Source: Panopea generosa
Lineage: Eukaryota > Mollusca > Bivalvia > Adapedonta > Hiatellidae
Length of the DNA: 64,000 nt
NCBI GenBank assembly: GCA_029582155.1
Contig: CM055905.1
Location: 68,717,618-68,781,617 of the forward strand
Direction: 5' to 3'
A program made the position numbers and the translations under genes. The notes under the pieces are model-generated. The model made no database searches, was not told the origin of the DNA, and was given only the letters and a program-made list of their open reading frames with translations. Positions 11,651-23,252 of this stretch are shown here, piece by piece (positions within the stretch are counted from its first letter, which is position 1; every line of letters starts with the position of its first letter).

Positions 11651-12623
11651 TAATTAAATATAATTTTAACAACATCATAGTTTGTGCAGAACACAAGAGC
11701 TGGGTCATGGTCACCTCTTAGAATTGAAGTTATAGAAAAGTCCTTTTTGTTTTCGTGTCTGGTTCATAAGTCGTGCATGCATGGAAAGGATTTTATTTCA
11801 TGTGTTCACATCATAAACATAATGTGCAAACCACAACAATCAAGTCTATAACTTAAAATCAAGGTCACTTAGGTGTTGAAATTCAATTTCGTGCCTGCAC
11901 CGTACTTGTAGTTACATGGACGGAATGTAATATAACTGGGTACATTATGTTTATAACATAAACATGTGCAGAATGCTCCAAGGTCAAAGGTCAAGGTCAG
12001 ACTTAATTGGTGAAGTCATAAAAAATGTTCTGTTTATGTATATAGAACATTTTGATTTCGTATCTGCTCGTTTACTCTCAAATGCATGGAAGCAATTTAA
12101 TACAATTTAATAAAAATTTGTATTATGAATTCCTATTTTTTATGCTTCAATGGAGAGGTGTGTTGTATGTCTTATTCACCTGACTATGGACAATTTTTGA
12201 AATATTTTCTGTCACTTTTGGGATTCAAACCCATGGCTCAGGACCTAGCACATTGACGACAGTCTCTACCAATTATGCCACCATAACAATGCAAAAAAAA
12301 CGTTGTGCAAATAACAAATATATTGACCTTACCAATAATATACACAGGACATAGGCAGGTATTATTATTATATCTAAATTCTATTGAAAGTGACAGAAAA
12401 CATTTTGACATAACTAGGCATAAATGGTCATCAGATAAAGCAACCAGGTGGCAGGTCTGAACCTCTAAGATCAAAGTTGGATTTTGGCATTGACGAACCA
12501 CCCCATGTATATAGAGCATTTAATTTTGTGTCTGAAGTCTGAAAAAATGCCCCATTATGACATTATGATTATAGAGCATTTGGTTTCGTGTCCACTCCAT
12601 AACCGATTTATGGGATGTCATAT

Positions 12624-12762
12624 GAACAGTTGGTTCCCTGGAACAGTATCACATGGTTGTCAAGTGAACAGTTGGTCCCGTGGAACAGTATCACATGGTT
12701 GTTGAGTGAACAATTTGTTCCCTGGAACAGTATCACATGGTTGTCAAGTGAACAGTTGGTTC
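12624..12762 (+). repeat. 42-bp minisatellite, about 3.3 copies
   Basis: Units start GAACAGTTGGTTCCCTGGAA and continue CAGTATCACATGGTTGTCAAGT; starts are at 12624, 12666 and 12708. Confidence 0.9.
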
Positions 12763-13458
12763 CTTGAATTTTTTGTTAAAATAGCGCAAATGTGAGGTTT
12801 TGAGGTCACAATTTGCACTTTAGTAAAATGAACAGTGGGATCCTTACACCATCTTTATGCTAGCAAATGTAAAGTTTAAAAATTTGAAAAGTACATTACT
12901 TTTCATTCTGCCAGGTATATTGTATTATAATAAACACTTTTTATTCTTAATATAATGTAACTTTTATGATATTGTGTATTTTATTTATTGATGTATTGTA
13001 GGTTGTGTGAGATATTAAATTTGTTAAAGCAATCAGGAAGTTTTAAACATTTTTTTGATAAACACATTCAGCCTAACACTGTTAACTAGAATCCATTCGG
13101 AATGGTGAATGATGGTCATTTATACATACATAAATTTGTGTACTTTTGAACAGTTATTTATTTACTTGTTTTTTTTTAAAACAGTCACTAAGTTGTTGAT
13201 CAGAATGGTTTCAGCAATACTATGAACACATTTAATTACAATCATTTTTGTTAGTACCAAAATGTTTGCATTTCGGAAGTTAAATGAGGACTTTAACTAA
13301 TGCATTAAAAAAAGAAAAAAAAGGGGAGAAATGCATGCAGGAGTTTTTGAAAGACCTTTAACTAAATGGCACACATTGTCAAAAAATCATGTAACTGGAT
13401 AATTAAATGTGCCTTAAGAACAAACAACCCTACAGCAAAGGCCTTTCAAATACATGTA

Positions 13459-13639
13459 CAGTCAAACCTGTCTTAAGCAGCCAGTCAAGGGAAGGACAGA
13501 AAGTGGCCTTTTGAAGATGGGTTGTTGTTTAATACAGGTTAATTTGTTCTGAAAGCACAGAGATCGGGGAAATAGTAAATATTGCTGCTTAACACAAGTT
13601 ACTGCTTAATAGAGGTGACTGCTTACACAGGTTTGAGTG
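13459..13639. mobile_element. TA-flanked MITE, family T, copy 2
   Basis: CAGTCAAACCTGT start, ACAGGTTTGAGTG end, TA on both sides, interior as in the other copies. The 78-bp array begins about 110 bp downstream. Confidence 0.85.
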
Positions 13640-13746
13640 TATATTATCTGTATGCCCTGTTGCATTGTCTTACTACCTGTGTACATGTATTGTATAATAT
13701 ATTCAGTAACTATCTGTCAACTTTGTGTCTTGTTATTTACTTTGTG

Positions 13747-14371
13747 TCTTGTTATACAACACTTGTTTATTTGTTACACTCAGTGCGATGTAGTGTGTAC
13801 AGGAGTTGCCTCAACTATTATCAGATGTTCTATACAACACTTGTTTATTTGTTACACTCAGTGCGATGTAGTGTGTACAGGAGTTGCCTCAACTATTATC
13901 AGATGTTCTATACAACACTTGTTTATTTGTTACACTCAGTGCGATGTAGTGTGTACAGGAGTTGCCTCAACTATTATCAGATGTTCTATACAACACTTGT
14001 TTATTTGTTACACTCAGTGCGATGTAGTGTGTACAGGAGTTGCCTCAACTATTATCAGATGTTTTATACAACACTTGTTTATTTGTTACACTCAGTGTGA
14101 TGTAGTGTGTACAGGAGTTGCCTCAACTATTATCAGATGTTCTATACAACACTTGTTTATTTGTTACACTCAGTGCGATGTAGTGTGTACAGGAGTTGCC
14201 TCAACTATTATCAGATGTTCTATACAACACTTGTTTATTTGTTACACTCAGTGCGATGTAGTGTGTACAGGAGTTGCCTCAACTATTATCAGATGTTTTA
14301 TACAACACTTGTTTATTTGTTACACTCAGTGCGATGTAGTGTGTACAGGAGTTGCCTCAACTATTATCAGA
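13747..14371 (+). repeat. 78-bp minisatellite, 8 copies
   Basis: Exact or near-exact copies spaced 78 bp apart (AGGAGTTGCC at 13801, 13879, 13957 and onward). Because 78 is divisible by three, frames stay open across the array and give a repeating 26-residue string; I regard that as non-coding. Differences between copies are single bases. Confidence 0.95.
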
Positions 14372-14385
14372 TCAAATGTTCTTTT

Positions 14386-14475
14386 TCTAAGGCCCTTATA
14401 AATCCATTGCTAGATTATCTTCAAAATTTTCTTAAAACGGGGGAAAGGGAGGATGATTTATTATGGCCTATTACT
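14386..14475. mobile_element. Half copy of palindromic MITE, family H
   Basis: AAGGCCCTTATAAATCCATT, TGCTAGATTATCTTCAAAAT and a G-rich centre match one arm of the full copy at 59818; the other arm is collapsed to TTATTATGGCCTA. Confidence 0.5.
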
Positions 14476-15122
14476 TAAGCTATTAGTGTATAACTGGTTC
14501 TCTAGCTATTACTGTATAACTGGTACTCGAGCTATTAGTGTATAACTGGTTCTCTAGCTATTAGTGTATAACTGGTACTAGAGCTATTAGTGTATAACTG
14601 GTACTCGAGCTATTAGTGTATAACTGGTACTAGAGCTATTAGTGTATAACTGGTACTAGAGCTATTAGTGTATAACTGGTACTCGAGCTATTAGTGTATA
14701 ACTGGTGCTCGAGCTATTAGTGTATAACTGGTGCTCAAGCTATTAGTGTATAACTGGTACTCAAACTATGAGTGTATAACTGGTTTTTGTTTACGATGTT
14801 TAGCGTCACTTTTAAGGATTTTTCAGTCGTATTGCGACGGTGTCTACTTGATACAGAATTCTAGAGTGTCATGGTGCAGACATGTGGTATGATATCCACC
14901 CAGTCACATAATACTGACATGGACAGACCAGACATAGAACTATCCTCTAAATGGTAGGAAGTTTATCGTAACAATTTTCAAGTCTGGTAATAACTGGACA
15001 GGTATCAAACCCGTAACCTTTTGCATATGAGGCAGACACTCTACTACTAGACTAGACTGCAGTATATCGGCAATAGTAAATAGTACTAATAGCTATATAA
15101 AAGTGTATAACTGGTACTTCAG
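14476..15122 (+). repeat. 26-bp minisatellite interrupted by a SINE
   Basis: About 12 copies of AGCTATTAGTGTATAACTGG plus TACTCG run to about 14785. A family F SINE follows, and a single diverged unit (AGTGTATAACTGGTACTTCAG) reappears at about 15102-15122. Confidence 0.85.
14790..15062 (-). repeat. tRNA-headed SINE, family F
   Basis: On the minus strand: GTCTAGTAGTAGAGTGTCTG and GGTTACGGGTTTGATACC as head, and further on 'TGTCTGCACCATGACACTC', then GACACCGTCGCAATACGACT. Same order as the copy at 30935-31240. Confidence 0.7.
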
Positions 15123-15447
15123 ATAATGGTTTGTGTACATGTATGTTGTATCTTTTTGTAATCATTGTCAGCCATTATTGTCAGCTCTACCACATGTATA
15201 TCGTTAAGAAACTTGTGCATTATTTATTAATCTTTTTAATATAGAAATGTATCAAATTGTATAAACAGTTTCTTTTTATTTAAACAATATAGACATATGA
15301 ACATATAGACATACGGACATATAGACATACGGCTATTGTAAGACACTTTTGGCTTTTAAAGGGGCACAGCAATGTTTACCAATTTTCACTGATACTCTCA
15401 TTTATGAAAATCAAATATCCAGATGATGCAACTATAAAACATAGTAA

Positions 15448-16310
15448 TTATACCCCCGACAACATAGTTTTGAGGGGGTATACTGGAGTCTACCTGAGGT
15501 CGGTCTGTCGTACTGTCGGTCGGTCTGTCCGCAATTTTCCTTGTCCGGAGCATAACTTGAAAAGTACTGGATGGAATTTCATCAAACGTCATACAATGGT
15601 AGAATATAATGAGAGGAAGTGCAGTGTACAAGAAACATAACTCTATTCTTGCTAATTACAGAGTTATTGCCCTTTGATATTTTTTCTTGTCCAGAGCATA
15701 ACTTGAAAAGTACCGGATGGAATTTCATCAAGCTTCATACAATGGTAAAATATAATGAGAGGAAGTGCAGTGTACAGGAAACATAACTCTATTCTTGCTA
15801 ATTACAGAGTTATTGCCCTTTGATATATTTCCCTTTGATATTTTTTCTTGTCCGGAGCATAACTTGAAAAGTACCGGATGGAATTTCATCAAGCTTCATA
15901 CAATGGTACAATATAATGAGAGGAAGTGCAGTGTACAGGAAACATAACTCTATTCTTGCTAATTACAGAGTTATTGCCCTTTGATATATTTCCCTTGTCC
16001 GGAGCATTACTTTTAAAGTACTGGATGAAATTTCATCAAACTTCATACAATGGTACAATATAATGAGAGGAAGTGCAGTGTACAGGAAACATAACTCTAT
16101 TCTTGCTAATTACAGAGTTATTGCCCTTTGATATATTTCCCTTGTCCGGAGCATTACTTTTAAAGTACTGGATTGAATTTCATCAAACTTCATACAATGG
16201 TAGAATATAATGACAGGAAGTGCAGTGTACAAGAAACATAACTCTATTCTTGCTAATTACAGAGTTATAGCCCTTTGATATATTTCCCTTGTCTGGTGCA
16301 GTACTTTTAA
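15448..16310 (+). repeat. Tandem repeat, about 150-bp unit, about 5.5 copies
   Basis: Each unit holds TTGTCCGGAGCATAACTTGA, GGATGGAATTTCATCAAACT, CATACAATGGTAGAATATAA, GAGGAAGTGCAGTGTACA and CATAACTCTATTCTTGCTAA. The first copy is preceded by a hairpin-like lead (TACCCCCGACAACATAGTTT then TGAGGGGGTA) and GGTCGGTCTGTC runs, the usual head of this dispersed family as I remember it from bivalve DNA. Confidence 0.85.
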
Positions 16311-17700
16311 AGTACTTTTAAAGCCATCAGTGATAACAGTTTAATAAAGTTCATGAAAGAAATAAGTTGATGAATACATGGAGTTCGAGCAAAGCAGGTT
16401 CGATATTGTATTCCTAGTGCTCTTGTTTGTTTCTTATCAATAAAATTGTTGTCCCTCAACATAACTCGAAAAAGTATAACATTTATTGATTGCCATGAAA
16501 GCTTGTACACTGCACAATAATTAAAAAGACCGTTTTTTAATTTTAACAAAACCATAAAAAAATTAACAATACAAACAACTCAATCCATAACATTCTCTTT
16601 TATTAAGAATTTATTTTGTCTGGAGCATTACTTTAAAACTATTCGATATAATTTAATAAAACTTTATACAATGGTTAACCATTTTCTGTCATGGCGGCGT
16701 TCAGGGGTATTCATCACTACAGTGATAGGTCTAGTTGTTTCAGATAGAGAAAACTGACCATACAAATAAATTTGTTAATTAATTGGAATAGTGACTAACA
16801 AAAACATTATATACTTTATGTTGTTTATTTTATTATTTTGTTAATGTGTATGTATTTTATAAATGATTTACTCAATAAAATTACAAAAAGAACACATCTC
16901 CACCATCATTTCTGAAAAACTGTAACCATATCCCCACCATTATAAATGAAATCACTTAATATCCACCGTTCAACTCCCCGCGCACCTGCAACAATTGATT
17001 GGTAACTGCATAACAACAGTTAATTGTGATTTCACTGGCTGTCAGTGACAGAGCATCAGAAACGATTAACACATACCAAAACGGAACAGAAAACTTGATT
17101 TTTTTCCTGAATATAGAAATAATTTACGTGGTGACCTGCATCCGAACTGATATGTTGATTATTAAAAATGGAATAACATAAAGCACTTCAATAGCAGATC
17201 ATATTTTCATGTTCTTTATCAAATGAAAAGAAACTAAGGAAAAGGACTGAATCGAAATTTTTTATATATATATAATTTCTTGTGATAAAAATTGATTGTT
17301 GCCGATCACCAGTTGCAAGCAAATCTCAATATTCCATCACTATAAGAAATTTTCTCCTGAAAGTTTTAGACTTGGAGAGGTTAACTGCATGAAATAAAGA
17401 CTGCTACCGGTAATTTCATTTCCACCTTTAGTCCCATTGGTTATTTTTATGCTTTTTGCATGGCTTAAAAGCATTACTCATACAACAAAATTTGGCAACT
17501 TTTAAGAAAATATCGACACTTTGTTGGTGAATATCACTTGGACCACGAAAAGAAACAAAGGTGTTTCACTTACAGCATACAATAAAGGTTGCCATTTCAG
17601 TTCAATGTTCAGTCCCTGTCATTTAGTTTTCTGCTTTTAGCAGAACTCCAACAAACTTTGACTACTTTAAAGAAAATCTTTTTTAGAATGTATCACTCTT
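16311..17700. other. Stretch with no recognised feature
   Basis: A decayed trace of the preceding repeat (GTCTGGAGCATTACTTTAAA near 16619) and otherwise AT-rich sequence. I found no exon, RNA gene or mobile-element core. Confidence 0.45.
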
Positions 17701-17739
17701 AATTGGAGGATATTACTCAGAGTAAACTAAGGCTAATTA

Positions 17740-18150
17740 ATAAATTTGACGGAATGTCCAGTCATCTTCTGTTATATGAATCCTGTGTTGGACTCGAGGA
17801 ACTTGTGATTAGTAAGATAGCGAGTTTCACTATATTCCCTACTAACAATGTGTGTATTTAATATGACAGAATGTCCAATCTACCTTTGTTATGTAGATCT
17901 TGTGTCAGATTTCGTGAACCGATGAATAATAAGTTGGTACGTGTCAACATATTCCCTACTAACAATGTGTGTATTTAATATGACAGAATGTCCAATCTAC
18001 CTTTGTTATGTAGATCTTGTGTCAGACTTCATGAGCCGATGAATAATAAGTTGGTACGTGTCAACATATTCCCTACTAACAATGTGTGTATTTAACAATG
18101 ACAATGTTTAATGTTCAGAATTGCTGACCAAGTGTCAGACTTCATCCTCC
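17740..18150 (-). repeat. 117-bp tandem array starting in the TRMT112 stop codon region
   Basis: ATTCCCTACTAACAATGTGT recurs at 17834, 17951 and 18068 (117-bp spacing). Reading the minus strand, the first unit begins TGAAGTCTGACAC, the last codons and stop of TRMT112; the same 13 bases recur in the 18020-18040 copy, with two changes one unit further on. Units from 17834 are well conserved; the one below 17834 is diverged. Confidence 0.8.
18107..18112 (-). terminator. Candidate polyadenylation signal (ATTAAA) of TRMT112
   Basis: Minus-strand ATTAAA lies 22 nt past the stop. The same hexamer recurs in downstream array units (17974-17979 and 17857-17862), so several cleavage sites are possible. 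Confidence 0.35.
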
Positions 18151-18236
18151 TTCAGTAACATGTTTGGTATTCCGTTGCTTATTGGGAATTTTCTGCCAGA
18201 CTCCGGGCAGACAAGCTCGCCTTCTATTACTTCAAC
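18135..18236 (-). CDS. TRMT112: TRMT112 exon 4
   Basis: Acceptor CTTTTTCAG; encodes [33 protein letters not shown] and a TGA stop at 18135-18137. Shorter by a few residues at the very C-terminus than human. Confidence 0.95.
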   Translation of the reverse strand, partial: VEVIEGELVCPESGRKFPISNGIPNMLLKEDEV

Positions 18237-21200
18237 CTGAAAAAGAGTAACTTGAAATAATCACATCTAGTTTATTAGCCAGTAAATCAAGATCATATGC
18301 CTCGGGAAAGTTGTTTTGATCCCGTTTTATTGGTGGAGAAAGGCCTTGGAATGAATCTGAGTAGAACCAATGTCGTTCCAAAAGAAACTGGAAAATTTTC
18401 TCATAGAGTTTTTGGTGTGAGCAGGACTGGAAGCTAAAACTTTACCAGTGAGAGGTAAGTGATTTTGAGACAGGCCCTTAGACTACTTAGCCGACAAAAT
18501 GTACATAGTAATACTTCGAGATTAATATTTCCATATAGTTATATTGATGGGTGTAAAGACGGATTCCTCATGCAAACATCAGTAAAATGGGTTTCAACTA
18601 TTGTTCTTTAACACGTCTTGTTCGACATTCTCTATTAGCAAAATGCTGGGCCTGGTTAGCTCAGTCGGTAGCACATCTATCAATCTAGGGGTCCCCGAAG
18701 TTCAAATCCCTGCCTGGTCACAGTCTCCGTGAAGATTGATATACAAGATTGGGTCTCATTGTCTTTCTCCTCACACCAATGGTAAATTAAGAAAGTTATC
18801 AGTTATTTGCGAAGTTTGGTATGCTCAAGTATCAGTTAACCTTCCAGGATCCTAAGATAGAGTGGTTAAGTTAAGAAATCATGTATAAGCTCTTGATGGC
18901 ATATAAAATGACACTAAACATTCAAGCAAACAAACAAACTCTCAGGACATTTTATCTTTTGATCAAAGTTTACCTCCATGAGGGCTCGGTGAGTTGCTTT
19001 AAGAAATTCTTCATTATCTTTATATTTTGGAGCAACTTCTTCTGGAAGACCTTCAATGTAGGCCAATCTGCAGAAAAGATTTTTAGTTTAAAAATATTTC
19101 ATTTCAATATTTAATTTACATGAACTTCCGTTGGGCCACAGTTATTTGCGTGAACAATTTTTATAATTTTTATTTACATTGAATGTGAAATAAGCTCTCA
19201 CATATAATAGATATCTCACTAAATGTCTACTTACTGGCTTCTGTCTCACAAAAATTTTCCTAATTAAATACTAATTAACTCAATTTTGACTGGTTATTTA
19301 TCTATCATATAATCAGTATCAATGAAACCAAATGCAGTTTAACTGAACCAGTCTAGAATCAGGATATCATGACTGCTTGTCTTAGATATCAAGATTATTT
19401 TAAGTACTGGTATATACTTTACATCTTCCTAGGCCAGGCCCCGATTGGTAGCACATCTGACTAATAATCCAGGGGTTGTGAGTTTGAATAAAAATGACGT
19501 TAAATGTTCAAACAAACTATCAAAATCAAACAATAGTCAATAATTGTTGTAAAAAGTCGGCCATTTATTGGCTGAACTAACTGAATGCTCCATTATCATA
19601 AAAACTTACCAATAATATATTTTACAATGGCGACTTTAATTTCATCATTGATCAAGAGAATGATATGGATGATTACAGACATTTTAAACAGAAAATATGA
19701 GAAAATTAATATAATGTTTTTTGGTGTTTTTTTTTTTAATGAAGTTCAATGGCAATGTCAACATGTGACAGGTTATATATGGCATATCCCAGTTTGATAG
19801 GTGGCGGAAAACCTCAGAATGAATCTTAGTAGAACCACTGTCCTTCCGCAAGTAACTGGCAAACTTTCTCACATAAACTTTTAGGATCGAGCTTCGATCA
19901 AACCTACAACCTCAGCCGCGAGATGTAAGAGGTCATTAGACCACAGGGGACCCAATTTCATGTTTAAAATCATGTATATAATCCAAATAGCTATTTCTGA
20001 TAGAATCTTATAGAGTACATGTAATTTCATATGTATATACATAAAGTCAAGTACATAAACTTTTTCAAAATTTCAAATCGGGCAATGAGTAAATTGAACC
20101 TTGACCTAGAATGAAACATTATGGAGTGCGTGGTTTAGTGGTAGAGCAACAAACTCATGATTGGAGGGTCGTGGGTTCGATCCTTCACCACAGCTATGTG
20201 TGGTGTTCTTGAGCAAGACACTTTCCGCATATGTTTAGTACTGGTTCTAACCAGGAAGACTTCGAGCATGATTTGCCTAAGTTGTAAGAACTTGTTTCAC
20301 AATAGAAGTAAAATAAATAAGTTTAAACTAATGACACATTTCGCTGGGCCACTAATTCACATGACCATGAGAACTGTACAAATCATTATTATTACACACA
20401 TACAGTAAAACATGTGTAAGCGGTAACCTCTATTAAGCAGTCACCTGTCTTAAGCAACCATATTTTCTATTTCCCATTTCTATGCTTTCAGAGTAAATTC
20501 ACCTGTATTAAGCAACAACCAGTCTTAAAGGGTCACTTTTGCTCCTTTCCTTGACTGGCTGCTTAAGACAGGTTTAACTGTAGATAATAATAACAACAAA
20601 ATCTCACATCTGTTGCTGCTTGTCTGAGTGCCGGCCAATCAATCTTTGGTATCATTCTTGAAATGAATTCTGGGTTAAAATCTACTTCTTTTACCTCGAC
20701 CTTCTGTGCCTAGAAAAGACAAACTTGGAATAATAAACATAGAACCATGCCAATATCAATAAAAGTGGTGTAGCTTGGACAAAGAACATAGTGTCAGGCT
20801 AATATGATAAAAAAAAAGAGTAGTGTAGGGTATATTTTTTACAATTTAACACCACTGGTGAGAGTGCCATCGTTATGAATATTAAGTACTGCCCAGTGTG
20901 GAATGTTACTGATAGAGAGAAATAGTGATGAAGCTGGAATGTATCTTGACAACCATTAAAGTTTAATAGACTTGAACAGAGTCTGAGCCCAAGATAATGT
21001 TTTAAGCTGATAAGTAATTATGCATCAAAATTAGAGTAGATGAGTATTAATGAGTTTTTCAGAATAGTGATGAGTATTGTGCATATGATATATAAGCAAA
21101 TATGTGTTAATCTGCAGCATACAGAGGGGAGGTACTATAGAGCATATGGTTGTTGAATACAGACCAAGTTTGGCTGTAAATATAAAACTAACATGTTTGG

Positions 21201-23252
21201 CTGCTTAAGACAAGTGGCAGCATAACAGAGGTAATTGCAAACAACTCTTCTTAAATTGCTAGGGTATTATGTGTTAAGCTGTTCATATGGACATCAAAAC
21301 TTTCCATTTTGCCTTCTATCTTAAAATATCATTTATTTTGCTACTCAAATTTTGGATTTCATGCAGACCATTGCTGAGACATCTTTTTTTTGGTGACACT
21401 TAATTTAGTTTTTTTGCGTCATGTTTACAGTTATTTGTCAACAATCACAAGTCAGTTGATTGACACTTTCTTTTCGAAAATATGATTGGGTGATACTTAA
21501 AACTTAACAATGTTCCAACTGGCCTGGCCATATTCCGGCTGCAACGAAAAGACAAATTCCGGCTGAGTTTTACTGGTATATTTCAGAACCTATATCTTAT
21601 TCCACCTTCCATCCACCCCTGCATATTTTCTTATATGTAAATAACATTGTATAATGATTAAGATAAGTGTATTTAAACACCAAAAGATTTCATAATTACA
21701 TGTATACACCACATGTGCCTTTTTCCTGCAGCCAGAATATGGCCGGGTTATTGGGATTCCGGATGGGTTTTAGTATCAATGATAAATCAAACCTCTTAAC
21801 GACATTGTTTATTAATTACACAGACTGGATTACCATTATAACTGTTCAAATTTATTTTTAAAGCCAGTTGAAACCATTCAGCCATTTTTTATTTACAAGG
21901 ACAAGTCAATAAATTAGTGCAATGAAAATAGATTTTCAGAGAATGTTAACACATTTACACATAAAAATTGATTTTAGCGTAAAACTCGTTGCACAGGCAT
22001 AATTGATATGTGTGTAAAACAACTTTGATGTGTATCCATGTGCGTCAAATAGGCATCTTATCTGGGGCTCTGCTAGAACAATTAGTATGTGTTTATTTAA
22101 TTCCATAATCAAGAGTCATGACAATTATAAACATGTATAAGCATGTAGCATGGACCTACTCAAGGGTACTCCCCTACTACCCAACCCCTCTGCCCAAAAT
22201 ATATAATTAAACTAGTTTATAAACAGTCATGAACATTAACAAAATAAGCAATACAAGTTCTACTAGTCATTGATGTGACTCTTCAATGTAAAGAAATGAC
22301 ACATATGGCTGTCAAATGCAAAGCAAAGTGAAAGCTGTTACTAGAAGTCACCACGAATTCATCCTTTGTAAAGGAGTATTGTTCCCACTGGTGAGTGTCA
22401 TACTATGACTCATAGTGTGCACGAGAAAATTACGCTCAATAAACTTAAATTTCCTCTAATTTCCCAATGTGCTCCCATATATAATTTATTTGTTTTGCAA
22501 AGTCGCATCAACAGTGCTCAGTTGGAAAGCAAAGTTTCACTGGAATTGACTTACATATGTTGAGAATAATGGTTTAGTTCTTAGTTAAGACCAATTTATG
22601 AAACTTGGTAAAAAAATAATTAATGGATATTACTGCTAGAAGTCTGCATGAACACAAACAAAATTTCAATCAATTTTAAGTCAGTGTTACCTACTTTTTA
22701 GTATACAATGTCTTTTGACATGGCCACTATTGATTATTTTGTTAATGTTTGCGACTGTTTTTTTTAGCAGTTTAATACATATTTTGCACAGAGGGATGTG
22801 TAGTAGGCCCTGTCTACACACTGGCATTGATTTATGATATAAGATAATATAAGATTTTTTGTCTGCGAATGTTAGTAACAATATGGTCAACCGTTATACT
22901 AACTTTACTGTCAACAATCACATGTATACAAAATATAAAATTCTTACATGAAACATCAAAATGTCAACCATCATACACTAAAAACCTTAATTATACACTG
23001 GCAATTAAATAAATTGGAGGATAAGAAAATTTTATGTAGAAAACGAGTCGCCGGACTAACTGAAGTCTACACATACCAGATAAATCATGGTAAACTGGCC
23101 ATCAAAGAGCTACGACTATATTAGCCACGAAAACCCATTAAACTATACTACATTTGAAACCACTCGAGCGTTACCTGGATACCGAGAGGAAAACCTTTTG
23201 TCACACCCTTAATGATGTTCGATGTTAGCATATTATGTGTCAAAAGCTTCAT
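18135..23252 (-). CDS. TRMT112: TRMT112, multifunctional methyltransferase activator subunit
   Basis: TRMT112 is a small zinc-binding protein that stabilises and activates methyltransferases acting on tRNA, rRNA and translation factors (ALKBH8, TRMT11, BUD23, HEMK2 and others). Four exons: 23175-23252, 20603-20709, 18974-19067, 18135-18236, giving 126 residues against 125 in human. The start [12 protein letters not shown], the [16 protein letters not shown] segment, DNEEFL, and the C-terminal [20 protein letters not shown] motif are all characteristic. The N-terminal zinc site of yeast Trm112 is not preserved as two Cys; one CPESGR Cys is seen, as in animals. The exon 2/3 junction needs attention: phase is right only if exon 2 ends GATGTGAG and the intron starts AT rather than GT. 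It is divergent to POLR1H. Confidence 0.95.
18318..18495 (-). repeat. SINE family B, diverged copy in TRMT112 intron 3
   Basis: Reverse-oriented: TTTTATTGGTGGAGAAAGGC, GAATCTGAGTAGAACCA and GAAAATTTTCTCATAGAG match the family B body. Confidence 0.6.
18647..18936 (+). repeat. tRNA-headed SINE, family A, in TRMT112 intron 3
   Basis: Head TGGTTAGCTCAGTCGGTAGC and GAAGTTCAAATCCCTGCC, body CAGTCTCCGTGAAGATTGAT, AGTTATCAGTTATTTGCGAA, tail with ATGGCATATAAAATGACACT and CAAACAAACAAA. Confidence 0.8.
18974..19067 (-). CDS. TRMT112: TRMT112 exon 3
   Basis: Acceptor TTTCTGCAG; encodes [20 protein letters not shown] then [11 protein letters not shown]; donor GTAAAC. Matches the human segment with the ENEEFL motif. 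Confidence 0.93.
19428..19512 (+). repeat. SINE family A, internally deleted
   Basis: Head phrases (GGTAGCACATCTGACTAATA, CAGGGGTTGTGAGTTTGAAT) run straight into the tail (AAAATGACGTTAAATGTTC). Confidence 0.6.
19727..19950 (-). repeat. tRNA-headed SINE, family B, in TRMT112 intron 2
   Basis: Reverse-oriented near-complete copy: GGTTATATATGGCATATCCC, ACCTCAGAATGAATCTTAGT, GCAAGTAACTGGCAAACTTT, CTCACATAAACTTTTAGG, then the anticodon-side head ending AGACCACAGGGG. Confidence 0.75.
20118..20335 (+). repeat. tRNA-headed SINE, family C
   Basis: Head GTGGTTTAGTGGTAGAGCAA with B box GGGTTCGATCCTTCACC, then TATGTGTGGTGTTCTTGAGC, TAGTACTGGTTCTAACCAGG and a tail AAGTAAAATAAATAAG. Best full copy of the family here. 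Confidence 0.75.
20403..20580. mobile_element. TA-flanked MITE, family T, copy 3
   Basis: CAGTAAAACATGTG start, ACAGGTTTAACTG end, TA on each side. Lies in TRMT112 intron 2, 22 bp from exon 2. Confidence 0.8.
20603..20709 (-). CDS. TRMT112: TRMT112 exon 2
   Basis: Acceptor TTTTCTAG, then [20 protein letters not shown]. The best family alignment ends the exon at 20603 (D-V, then R split across the junction), where the intron would start ATTTTG. The nearest canonical donor, GTGAGA at 20607, leaves the wrong phase for exon 3. Confidence 0.85.
20710..23174. other. TRMT112 intron 1, no further feature recognised
   Basis: About 2.5 kb of AT-rich sequence; a fragment at 21180-21235 (CTGCTTAAGACAAGTGGCAG) recalls family T. 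I see no coding segment. Confidence 0.5.
23175..23252 (-). CDS. TRMT112: TRMT112 exon 1
   Basis: ATG at 23250-23252 opens [20 protein letters not shown]; the exon ends in GGTATCCAG before GTAACG. Phase 0. The start is fixed by agreement with the family N-terminus. Confidence 0.95.

Larger units (their letters stand above)
10884..13458. other. Intergenic stretch without recognised genes
   Basis: Apart from the MITE at 11455-11650 and the 42-bp repeat at 12624-12762, I see only AT-rich sequence with short chance ORFs on both strands and no exon-like phase-consistent segments. Confidence 0.5.

Noticed and set aside
13637..14401. A 254-codon open frame with eight 26-residue repeats
   Set aside because: It is the translation of a 78-bp minisatellite; two frames are open equally and there is no codon signature or splice context.
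18647..18730. tRNA gene
   Set aside because: A and B box-like blocks are present, but the sequence continues into a shared SINE body and the acceptor stem is not paired; the same holds for the other SINE heads.
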